11,607 bases of DNA, from assembly GCA_938004375.1 (NCBI GenBank), contig CALKWH010000447.1, forward strand, positions 1 to 11,607, written 5' to 3'. The stretch's first letter is position 1. Every line of letters begins with the position of its first letter. Shown here in pieces: positions 1-6,870 of the stretch. Below the pieces are notes generated by a model. It was not told the origin of the DNA and ran no database searches. It saw only the letters and a list, made by a program, of their open reading frames with translations. The translations under genes were made by a program, and so were the position numbers. This DNA comes from an uncultured Pseudomonadota bacterium. GTDB lineage: Bacteria; Myxococcota_A; Polyangia; HGW-17.

Positions 1-49
1 GCGACCACCGATATCTACACTCTTTCCCTACACGACGCTCTTCCGATCT
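1..49 (+). other. Illumina TruSeq universal adapter (vector/adapter contamination)
   Basis: This stretch matches the Illumina universal (P5-side) adapter up to its terminal CTTCCGATCT, with one mismatch at base 12 (T where the adapter has G). It is not part of the genome. The natural insert begins at base 50. The TTG at 49-51 that looks like a start codon takes its first T from the adapter, so it is not a real start. Confidence 0.98.
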
Positions 50-687
<638 letters not shown>

Positions 688-709
688 ACCGCATCCAAGG
701 AGCGCATCC

Positions 710-2548
710 ATGAAAATCAACCGTCACTCCATCGTCTTCCTGGGCATCCTCGTGTTCGGTGCGGGACTCTTCGCAGCCGCCTGCACGGGCAGGGACAAGA
801 CCGGCACGTCTCCGAAGGACGGCGTGGACAAGGGCGCGCCCCCCACGCCCGTGGAGAAGACCATGAAAGAGCAGGCCGCCGAATTCCTGAACCGGTACCA
901 GACCGAATACGCCCGGCTCGAGGGCGCCATGACCCAGGCCTTCTGGAAGGCCGCCAACTCCGGCGCCGACGCGGACTTCGCCGAGGCCGGGAAGACCGAG
1001 CTCGCCCTGCGCGCGTTCCACAGTTCCCCCGAGATGTTCAAGACGATCGAGTCCCTCCTGGCGAAGAAGGCCGAGCTCGACGCGCTCACCGTCCGCCAGC
1101 TCGAGGTGGCCCTCCTCGCGTTCAAGGAGAACCAGCTGCCCGCCGACCAGTTGAAGACCCTCGTCGAGAAGGGCAAGGAGATCGAGAAGCTCAACAACAC
1201 CTTCCGCGGCAAGATCGACGGCAAGGAGCTCTCGAACAACGAGCTGCTCAAGCTGCTCGCCGAAGCGAAGGATTCAAAGAAGCGCCAGGCCGCCTGGGAC
1301 GCCCTCAAGCAGGTGGGCGCGGTCACGGGGCCGAAGATCGTCGAGCTGGCCAAGCTCCGCAACGCCGCCGCCCGCACCCTGGGCTTCTCCAACTTCTGGG
1401 ACATGCGCATCCGCTTGCAGGAGCACGATCCCCAGATGATCATGGACATCTTCGCCGGCCTCGAGCAGCTCACCGCCGAGCCCTTCAAGAAGGCCAAGGC
1501 CAAGCTCGACGCCCAGATCGCGAAGAAGTTGAAGATCAAGGTCACCGATCTGATGCCCTGGCACTATGACAACCCGTTCTTCCAGGAGGCGCCGCCGTCC
1601 CCCGAGCTCGACCTGGACGTGTTCTTCAAGGACCGCAAGGAGCAGGACATCATCGACCTCGCGAAGCGGTTCTTCGCCGACCTCGATCTGCCCATGGAAG
1701 ACCTGGCCGCGAAGAGCGACTTCTTCGAGCGCAAGGGCAAGGACCAGCACGCATTCTGCATCACCATGAACCGCGCCGAGGACGTGCGCATGCTGCTGAA
1801 CGTGAAGCCCACCGCCCAGTGGATGGACACCATGCTCCACGAGACCGGCCACGCGGTGTATTACAAGTGGATCGACCGGAGCCTGCCCTTCAACCTCCGA
1901 GAGGCCGCCCACATCTTCACCACCGAGGCGATCGCCATGCTGTTCGGCGCCCTGGCGAAGAACCCGCTGTGGCTCGTCGAGGTCGCCGGCGCCGACGCCA
2001 AGCTCGTGAACGCCAAGAAGGCCGTCATCCTCGAGCAGCGCCAGCTCGAGCAGTTGATCTTCGCCCGTTGGGCCATGGTCATGCTGCACTTCGAGAAGGC
2101 CCTGTACGAGAACCCTGACCAGGACCTGAACAAACTGTGGTGGGATCTCGTCGAGCGGCTGCAGATGGTCAAGCGCCCCGCCGGCCGCAACGCCCCGGAC
2201 TGGGCCTCCAAGCCCCACTTCACCATCGCGCCGGTTTACTATCACAACTATGCGCTCGGCGAGCTCTTCGCCGCCCAGCTGCGGTCCGCCGTCGCGAAGA
2301 ACCTGAAGCACGCGGGGCCCGTCTCCGAGATGTCCTGGAAGCGCAAGGAGATCGGCCAGTGGCTCGTCAAGTCGGTCTTCGCCCCGGGCATGACCCGGCC
2401 GTGGCCCCAGTTCGTCGAGGAGGTGACCGGCGAGAAGTTGTCCGCCGCCCCGTTCTCCGCCGAAGTGGGCGGCACGCCGGCAGGTTCGAAGCCCGCCGAC
2501 CCGAAGCCCGCCGACCCGAAGTCCGCCGACCCGAAGTCGGGCAAGTGA
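710..2548 (+). CDS. M2 (ACE-like) zinc metallopeptidase, lipoprotein
   Basis: A 612-residue protein that probably removes dipeptides from, or otherwise trims, peptides in the periplasm or at the outer membrane. It begins with a signal sequence and lipobox-like AAAC (Cys25). The body resembles bacterial M2 peptidases, with stretches such as LRNAAARTLGFSNFWDM and LMPWHYDNPFFQE. The zinc motif HETGH has ligands His377 and His381 and the general base Glu378. The third ligand is probably Glu406 in TTEAIAMLFG, the spacing expected of gluzincins. A later HFTIAPVYYHNY (His503, Tyr510/511/514) matches the substrate-binding His/Tyr region. M3 oligopeptidases share the fold and are the main alternative. 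The C-terminal 25 residues are a KPADP-type low-complexity tail. The start is supported by AAGGAG at 697-702, seven bases upstream. The short gap from the phosphatase gene suggests co-transcription. Confidence 0.9.
   Translation: MKINRHSIVFLGILVFGAGLFAAACTGRDKTGTSPKDGVDKGAPPTPVEKTMKEQAAEFLNRYQTEYARLEGAMTQAFWKAANSGADADFAEAGKTELALRAFHSSPEMFKTIESLLAKKAELDALTVRQLEVALLAFKENQLPADQLKTLVEKGKEIEKLNNTFRGKIDGKELSNNELLKLLAEAKDSKKRQAAWDALKQVGAVTGPKIVELAKLRNAAARTLGFSNFWDMRIRLQEHDPQMIMDIFAGLEQLTAEPFKKAKAKLDAQIAKKLKIKVTDLMPWHYDNPFFQEAPPSPELDLDVFFKDRKEQDIIDLAKRFFADLDLPMEDLAAKSDFFERKGKDQHAFCITMNRAEDVRMLLNVKPTAQWMDTMLHETGHAVYYKWIDRSLPFNLREAAHIFTTEAIAMLFGALAKNPLWLVEVAGADAKLVNAKKAVILEQRQLEQLIFARWAMVMLHFEKALYENPDQDLNKLWWDLVERLQMVKRPAGRNAPDWASKPHFTIAPVYYHNYALGELFAAQLRSAVAKNLKHAGPVSEMSWKRKEIGQWLVKSVFAPGMTRPWPQFVEEVTGEKLSAAPFSAEVGGTPAGSKPADPKPADPKSADPKSGK
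2489..2533 (+). repeat. 15-bp tandem repeat coding KPADP / KSADP tail
   Basis: Three consecutive 15-base units encode Lys-Pro-Ala-Asp-Pro twice and Lys-Ser-Ala-Asp-Pro once. The first two units are identical and the third differs by one base. They lie at the extreme C-terminus of the M2 peptidase lipoprotein, outside the catalytic fold, and look like a slippage-expanded flexible tail. Confidence 0.9.
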
Positions 2549-2569
2549 TCCGCACCCGGGGAATCCCCC

Positions 2570-2770
2570 ATGGACGTCATCTCCCTCCTGTTCGCCATCT
2601 TTTTTATCGGCTGGGGTGTGCTCGACCTGTTCACGGGCAAGAGCCTCTACCTCACGAGCTTCGGCATGGCCGAGTATGACGAGCTCGACGACGGCATCAT
2701 CTACTGGCTCGTCGTGCTGGGCAAGTTCGCCGGGGGCGCCCACTTCGCCTGGGAGTGCTTCCGGTTTTGA
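2570..2770 (+). CDS. Small two-helix membrane protein, unknown function
   Basis: A 66-residue hypothetical protein that I do not recognise. Residues about 4-22 (SLLFAIFFIGWGVLDLF) and about 44-60 (IIYWLVVLGKFAGGAHFAW) are hydrophobic and fit two membrane helices. They are joined by a short polar loop with an acidic patch (AEYDELDDG). It sits 21 bases after the peptidase stop and 19 bases before the phosphatidylserine decarboxylase start, so it is probably translated from the same message. A purine run (GGGGAA at about 2557-2562) is a weak ribosome binding site. Codon use, with strong C/G in third positions, matches the neighbours and supports a real gene. A longer overlapping frame begins at 2616 in another phase, but it is only the upstream extension of the decarboxylase gene. 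Function is unknown; a membrane partner of the neighbouring enzymes is a guess. Confidence 0.72.
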   Translation: MDVISLLFAIFFIGWGVLDLFTGKSLYLTSFGMAEYDELDDGIIYWLVVLGKFAGGAHFAWECFRF

Positions 2771-2789
2771 GAAGGAATCAGGAACGCCT

Positions 2790-3650
2790 ATGAAAGCCGT
2801 CAACGAACTTCGCAAGGTCCTCATCCGCCACCTGCCCCGCCGCCACTTCTCCCGGCTGCTCTTGCGCTGGTCCCGGATCCACCTGCCGGGGCCGCTCACC
2901 CGCCTCCAGAACGAGGCCTTCGCGCGCCTTGTGCGCCTGGACGTGTCCGAGGCCGAGTGGCAGGTGTCCCACTATCCGACGCTCAACGCGTTCTTCACGC
3001 GCCGGCTCCAGCCCGACGCCCGGCCGGTGGACCCCGATCCCGCGAGCGTGGTGTTCCCCTGTGACGGCCGGCTGGGCGCCTTCGGCCCGATCCAGGGACA
3101 CACCCTGATCCAGGCCAAGGGGATCGACTACCGCCTGGACCAGTTGCTGCTCGATGACGACCTGAGCGGGATCTTCGCCGACGGGCATTTCTTCACGATC
3201 TACCTGAGCCCGAAGGACTACCACCGGGTGCACTTCCCCGTCGCGGGGACGGTCGTGCGCTATCGTCACATCCCCGGCCACTCGGGGACCTCGTACCCGG
3301 TCGGCCGGTTCTGCATGACGAACATCGACAAGCTCTACTGCCGGAACGAACGGCTGATCTCCCTGGTGGAGACGCCCCACGGCCGCGTGGCGGTGGTGCT
3401 GGTGGCCGCCACCGGCGTGGGCAACATGACCCTGTCCTACCTCCCCACCCACTTCCCGCAGAAGACACGCCTGACCGATCACGGCCAGGCGGTGCGCGTC
3501 CTGGTCGGCAAGGGCGACGAGTGCGGCATCTTCCACATGGGTTCCACTGTCATCCTCCTGTTCGAGAAGGGGCCGTGGGACTTCGCCCGCCTCGACGAGG
3601 GCCGCTGCGTGCGCATGGGAAGGCCCATGGGCGCCGTGCCGGCAAAATAA
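2790..3650 (+). CDS. psd: Phosphatidylserine decarboxylase proenzyme
   Basis: A 286-residue enzyme that converts phosphatidylserine to phosphatidylethanolamine at the inner membrane. It is made as a proenzyme that cleaves itself at a Gly-Ser bond to generate a pyruvoyl group. Visible signatures are CDGRLG (Asp92), DYHRVHFPV (His145, His148) and the processing site MGSTVILLFE with Ser252. Asp92/His148/Ser252 fit the Asp-His-Ser self-processing triad known for the family. The expected flanks LNAFFTRRL near the N-terminus and GNMTLSY before the C-terminal part are also present. Length is slightly below the E. coli enzyme (322). The frame stays open back to 2616, but the ATG at 2790 is preferred: AGGA lies six bases upstream at 2780-2783, homology begins just after it, and it avoids overlap with the small membrane gene. 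The next gene, a methyltransferase, begins after 53 bases. Confidence 0.96.
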   Translation: MKAVNELRKVLIRHLPRRHFSRLLLRWSRIHLPGPLTRLQNEAFARLVRLDVSEAEWQVSHYPTLNAFFTRRLQPDARPVDPDPASVVFPCDGRLGAFGPIQGHTLIQAKGIDYRLDQLLLDDDLSGIFADGHFFTIYLSPKDYHRVHFPVAGTVVRYRHIPGHSGTSYPVGRFCMTNIDKLYCRNERLISLVETPHGRVAVVLVAATGVGNMTLSYLPTHFPQKTRLTDHGQAVRVLVGKGDECGIFHMGSTVILLFEKGPWDFARLDEGRCVRMGRPMGAVPAK

Positions 3651-3661
3651 ATCTACCCAAG

Positions 3662-3686
3662 CCGGTCATTTTCCCATAAAATCCGG
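3662..3686 (+). promoter_or_regulatory. Palindromic AT-rich promoter/operator-like element before the methyltransferase
   Basis: In the gap between psd and the methyltransferase an inverted repeat has outer arms CCGG (3662-3665 and 3683-3686) and inner arms ATTTT/AAAAT (3668-3672 and 3678-3682) around a five-base loop. A two-base bulge sits on the left. It contains CATAAA (3675-3680), a possible -10 box about 24 bases before the start codon, but no good -35 is visible. It lacks a T-run, so it is a poor terminator. It could be an operator overlapping a promoter. The function is inferred. Confidence 0.35.
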
Positions 3687-3703
3687 GGCACGGAGAGGTC
3701 GCC

Positions 3704-4900
3704 ATGACGCCCAAGACCCTGTTCACCGCCACCGAACTGGAATCCATCGGCATCTTCCTCGAGGAGAAGCCGTCCATCGCGCCGCACCTGATCCCGCTGC
3801 ACGATCTGGAGACGGCGGTGCATGGCGACGCCGAGCTCCCCCTGTCCGCGGGGCTGATCCTGCCCGACCTGGAGTTGTTCTGGAAGCTTGCCAACCGCCC
3901 GGAGGGTCACGAGGAGGAGGCCCTGCTCGACGCCGACGAGGTCCTCGAGTCCGAGGACTCCGTGGACGAGGAGCCCGACGCGGTCCCCGAACCCGTGACC
4001 GAGGAGGAACCCGGGAAGAAGGGCGGCAAGAAGCCTCCCAAACTGCCCCCCACGCCCCCCGCGGATGACGTGAAGCGGACGCTGCCGCCTCCGGTGCCCG
4101 CCGCCGAGGAGGTCAGGAAGGCGCCGCCGCCGGTGCCGCCCGCGGTCCCGAAGCCGGCCGAGGCCAACTGGAGCGACACGTTCTTCGACGACGACTACGT
4201 CTCCACTTTGGACGTGCCGAACCACAAGAAGACCAAGCTCGAGGTGGAGTTCCTCTACACCCAACTGGGCCTGAAACCTGAGATGAAGATCCTCGACGCC
4301 GGGTGCGCCGACGGACGCCACGCCGTGGGGCTGGCCCTCAAGGGTCTCTCGGTGCAGGGGATCGACACCTCGGTGCCCTTCTTGCTGATCGCCAACCAGC
4401 TCGCCCAGGAGAGCGGAGCCGCCGCCACCTTCATCAAGAAGGACATGCGCGAATTCACCCCGGCCGCCCCGCTGGACGCGGTGATCTGCTTCGGGGGCAC
4501 CTTCGGATATTTCTCGGACGCCGAGAACGTGGAGCTGGTGCGCCGTTTTCACTCCTGGCTGGCGCCCGGCGGCAGCCTGCTGCTGGACGTCATGCACCGC
4601 GACTACGTGGTGAGCCAGCTCCCGTCCCGCATCTGGTGGGAGGGCAACGGCTGCATGGTCATGGACGAGTGCTACTTCCAGTACCCCGAGAGCCGGCTGA
4701 TGGTCAAGCGCAACGCCGCCTTCGTCACCGGCAAGCAGCGCAACTACCAGTTGACCGTGCGCGCCTACACCCTGCGCGAGCTCACCGACCTCGTCGAGGC
4801 CGCGGGCTTCCGGATCGTCTCGACCTCGGGCAGCGTCTACACCCCCGGCGCCTTCACCGGCATGCTGAGCCCCTCGATCATCCTGGTCCTGCAGAAGTAG
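3704..4900 (+). CDS. Class I SAM-dependent methyltransferase with acidic/proline-rich N-terminal extension
   Basis: A 398-residue protein in three parts. Residues 1-65 form a small region I do not recognise. Residues about 66-155 are first very acidic, then Lys/Pro-rich (KKGGKKPPKLPPTPP, APPPVPPAVP), and are likely disordered. Residues about 156-398 are a Rossmann methyltransferase. Its opening NWSDTFFDDDYV is followed by motif I ILDAGCADGRH (196-206), acidic Asp221 at the end of strand 2, KKDMRE (245-250), the strand-4 segment DAVICFGGTFGYF (258-270) and LAPGGSLLLDV (286-296). The substrate is unknown. Its place after psd makes a lipid substrate such as phosphatidylethanolamine imaginable, but nothing in the sequence proves that. 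GGAGAGG at 3692-3698 supports the ATG. No signal peptide is seen, so it is probably cytoplasmic. It ends three bases from the convergent RCC1 gene. Confidence 0.88.
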   Translation: MTPKTLFTATELESIGIFLEEKPSIAPHLIPLHDLETAVHGDAELPLSAGLILPDLELFWKLANRPEGHEEEALLDADEVLESEDSVDEEPDAVPEPVTEEEPGKKGGKKPPKLPPTPPADDVKRTLPPPVPAAEEVRKAPPPVPPAVPKPAEANWSDTFFDDDYVSTLDVPNHKKTKLEVEFLYTQLGLKPEMKILDAGCADGRHAVGLALKGLSVQGIDTSVPFLLIANQLAQESGAAATFIKKDMREFTPAAPLDAVICFGGTFGYFSDAENVELVRRFHSWLAPGGSLLLDVMHRDYVVSQLPSRIWWEGNGCMVMDECYFQYPESRLMVKRNAAFVTGKQRNYQLTVRAYTLRELTDLVEAAGFRIVSTSGSVYTPGAFTGMLSPSIILVLQK

Positions 4901-4903
4901 TCA

Positions 4904-6781
4904 TCATTCCGAGACGGCGGTGGGAGCGGGGCGGTTGATGGTGGTGCCGTCGCCCAACTGGCCCGAGGTGTTGCTCCCCCAGCAGTGGGCGTCGCCGTAC
5001 AGGTTCACCGCGCAGGTGGAGTCGGCGGCGGAGAGGGAGCGCACGGTGGCCAGGCCGGTCACGGCCACGGGGGCGGTACGGTCGAAGGTGGTGCCGTCGC
5101 CCAGCTGGCCGGACACGTTCTCGCCCCAGCACATGACCGACTCGTTCTGCAGGAGGGCGCAGGTGTGGTTGAAGCCGGCGGCCACGGCGGTCACCGAACT
5201 GAGCCCGACGACCGCGACGGGCGAGGTATGGCCGACGGTGGTGCCGTCGCCCAACTGACCATGAGCATTGCTGCCCCAGCAGGAGACGCCCTGAAGGAGC
5301 TGGATCGCGCAGGTGTGGTAAGCCCCCGCATCCACCGCGCTCTGGTTCTGGGCCACCACGACCGGGTTGTGCTTCTTCACGGTCGTACCGTCACCGAGCT
5401 GGCCGAAAGTGTTGTCGCCCCAGCAGGAGACGGCGCCCATGACGCTGACGCCGCAGGCGTGACGGGCGCCGGCGGTGACCTTGGAGGCGTTGTAGTTGAA
5501 GCCCGCCGTCTCCATGACGTAGACGGGCGTCGTCCGGTAGGTGGTGGTGCCGTCGCCGAGCTGGCCAAAGGCGTTGCTGCCCCAGCAACTGACGCTGCCG
5601 TTGGACCGGCTGGCGCAGGCGAAGTCGTCGCCCACGGCGAGTTGCTCCGCGGAGGCCATGGTGGAGATGACCATCGGCACCATGCGATCGGTGGTAGTGC
5701 CGTCGCCGAGCTGGCCGTTGACGTTGCGTCCCCAGCAGTGCACCCGCTGGCTCTGGTCCAGGGCGCAGGTAAAGTCCTGACCTACGCCCACCTGGACGAT
5801 GCCGTTGAGCCCGGGCACGATCGCGGGCGAGAGCCGGTCGACGGTGGTGCCGTCGCCGAGTTGACCGAAGGTGTTGTCTCCCCAGCAGCGTATGGTGCCG
5901 TCGGACACCACGGCGCACGCGTGGCTCGTCCCCACCGACAACTGGATGATGTCCAGGCAGCCCGTGATCTGGCACATGCCGTTGCACACGGCCGTGCCGG
6001 ACCAGTGCCGCAGGGACCGGCAGGTCTTGCCGCCGAAGTTGTTCAGGTCACACTCCTCGCCGATCCACGCCGCGACGATGCCGTCCCCGCACCAGCCATG
6101 GGCCTCGCAGGGCGTGAAATCCAAGGCGCAGTGGTTGCAGGCGAGCACGCCGCCGTAATATCCGAAGCTCTCGCAGGTGGCACCGCCGAACTCGGGGCCG
6201 TCGCAGGCCTCTCGGTTGGTCTGAAGCTCGTTGTCTCCGCAGATGCCGTACGCGGCGCAGTCGGTGAGGTCCCAACCGCAGGTCTGCTCGTCGCAGGCCA
6301 GGGTGCCGCCGTAGTAGCCCAGGGATTCGCAGGTGCTGCCCTGCAGATCGGACCCGTCGCAGTCCTCGAAGGGCGCGGTGACAGCGCCGTCGCCGCAGAC
6401 CGCGCACCCGGAGACGTCGTACGTGCAGTCGGCGGCGCAGGCCAGCTCCCCTCCCCCGTGCCCCAGGGATTCGCAGGTGACCCCGCCGATCGTCTCGCCA
6501 TCGCAGGACTCCCCGAAGGCGTCCTGGATCACGTCGTCTCCGCAGCTCCCGACCGCCGTGCAGCCGGTGTAATCCAGCATGCAATCTTCATCGCAGGCCA
6601 GCGCGCCACCGTAGAACCCCGTGCTGATGCAGGTGCGGCCGAGCACGTCGGTGCCGTCGCACTCCTCTCCGGCCTGGGCGACACCGTCGCCACAGCGCGG
6701 CTCCGTAGTGGTGTCGACCTCGCAGGCCGAGGCCAGGGTCAGGGACAGCAGGATCGGGATGACACGGACTCCAATCGGCAT
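4904..6781 (-). CDS. Cysteine-rich-repeat / RCC1 seven-bladed propeller lipoprotein
   Basis: A 625-residue surface or periplasmic lipoprotein. A signal sequence leads to ASAC (Cys20). Residues 30-275 hold five repeats of about 50 residues that begin CGDG/CGDD/CGDN at Cys30, 80, 129, 181 and 231. Each has six cysteines and the pattern CDG...G.TC.S.GYYGG.LAC. Repeats of this kind are common in Myxococcota surface proteins. Residues about 279-625 hold seven RCC1 repeats, each with CWG.N..GQLGDGTT, the number needed for a closed seven-bladed propeller. Every blade also has a second Cys about ten residues before CWG (for example HACAVVSDGTIRCWG). Binding or adhesion is likely, with no enzyme motif seen; the ligand is unknown. 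The frame is open upstream to 6859, but the ATG at 6781 is chosen for GGAGGT at 6788-6793 and the lipoprotein signal. Confidence 0.93.
   Translation of the reverse strand: MPIGVRVIPILLSLTLASACEVDTTTEPRCGDGVAQAGEECDGTDVLGRTCISTGFYGGALACDEDCMLDYTGCTAVGSCGDDVIQDAFGESCDGETIGGVTCESLGHGGGELACAADCTYDVSGCAVCGDGAVTAPFEDCDGSDLQGSTCESLGYYGGTLACDEQTCGWDLTDCAAYGICGDNELQTNREACDGPEFGGATCESFGYYGGVLACNHCALDFTPCEAHGWCGDGIVAAWIGEECDLNNFGGKTCRSLRHWSGTAVCNGMCQITGCLDIIQLSVGTSHACAVVSDGTIRCWGDNTFGQLGDGTTVDRLSPAIVPGLNGIVQVGVGQDFTCALDQSQRVHCWGRNVNGQLGDGTTTDRMVPMVISTMASAEQLAVGDDFACASRSNGSVSCWGSNAFGQLGDGTTTYRTTPVYVMETAGFNYNASKVTAGARHACGVSVMGAVSCWGDNTFGQLGDGTTVKKHNPVVVAQNQSAVDAGAYHTCAIQLLQGVSCWGSNAHGQLGDGTTVGHTSPVAVVGLSSVTAVAAGFNHTCALLQNESVMCWGENVSGQLGDGTTFDRTAPVAVTGLATVRSLSAADSTCAVNLYGDAHCWGSNTSGQLGDGTTINRPAPTAVSE
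4907..5947 (-). repeat. Seven RCC1 coding repeats
   Basis: The sequence coding GQLGDGTT recurs seven times, its DNA signature starting at about 4941, 5088, 5238, 5382, 5544, 5694 and 5844. Spacings are 144 to 162 bases, or 48 to 54 residues. This is a protein repeat with strong DNA similarity at the motif and divergence between, not a CRISPR or recent satellite. Confidence 0.95.
5957..6694 (-). repeat. Five six-cysteine coding repeats
   Basis: Five units of 49 to 52 residues each carry six cysteines, thirty in total, consistent with three disulfides per unit. Units three and four are most alike (ESLGYYGG, ESFGYYGG). The last one is the most divergent, with RSLRHWSG replacing the glycine-tyrosine turn. 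Confidence 0.9.
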
Positions 6782-6813
6782 GACACCACCTCCGGGATTC
6801 GGACGAACGCTTG

Positions 6814-6820
6814 TTTTATA
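6814..6820 (-). promoter_or_regulatory. TATAAAA -10-like box for the RCC1 lipoprotein gene
   Basis: On the minus strand TATAAAA lies about 33 bases before the lipoprotein start and close to the consensus -10. A -35 at the expected distance (TTCTTT-like) is weak. The position after a possible Mpl terminator suggests that the lipoprotein gene has its own promoter. Confidence 0.45.
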
Positions 6821-6835
6821 GCACATTCCGGGTGG

Positions 6836-6859
6836 AAAAAGAAACTGCGGCGTCGCCAC
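6836..6859 (-). terminator. Possible weak Rho-independent terminator after mpl
   Basis: Eleven bases after the Mpl stop, minus-strand GTGGCGACGCCGC can form a five-pair stem (one G-T pair) with a three-base loop. It is followed by AGTTTCTTTTT. The stem is short, so termination is likely partial. Confidence 0.35.
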
Positions 6860-6870
6860 GTCCAGGGCGG

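Noticed and set aside
2616..2789. An N-terminal extension of phosphatidylserine decarboxylase by 58 residues
   Set aside because: The extension is Ser/Arg/Pro-rich, overlaps the small membrane gene out of frame, and the ATG at 2790 has a ribosome binding site and matches the family start.
1274..2899. Minus-strand open frame of about 540 codons opposite the M2 peptidase
   Set aside because: It is a mirror of the peptidase coding sequence, with biased composition and no recognisable motif.
3662..3686. Palindrome as a Rho-independent terminator of psd
   Set aside because: No T-run follows the stem on the plus strand and the stem is AT-rich and bulged; an operator or promoter fits better.
4941..5853. 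Regular repeats about 150 bases apart suggesting a CRISPR or satellite array
   Set aside because: Spacing varies by whole codons and all units encode the RCC1 motif GQLGDGTT in one frame.
6782..6859. A 26-residue N-terminal extension of the RCC1 lipoprotein
   Set aside because: It would bury the signal sequence. The ATG at 6781 has GGAGGT at the right distance and gives a proper lipoprotein signal.
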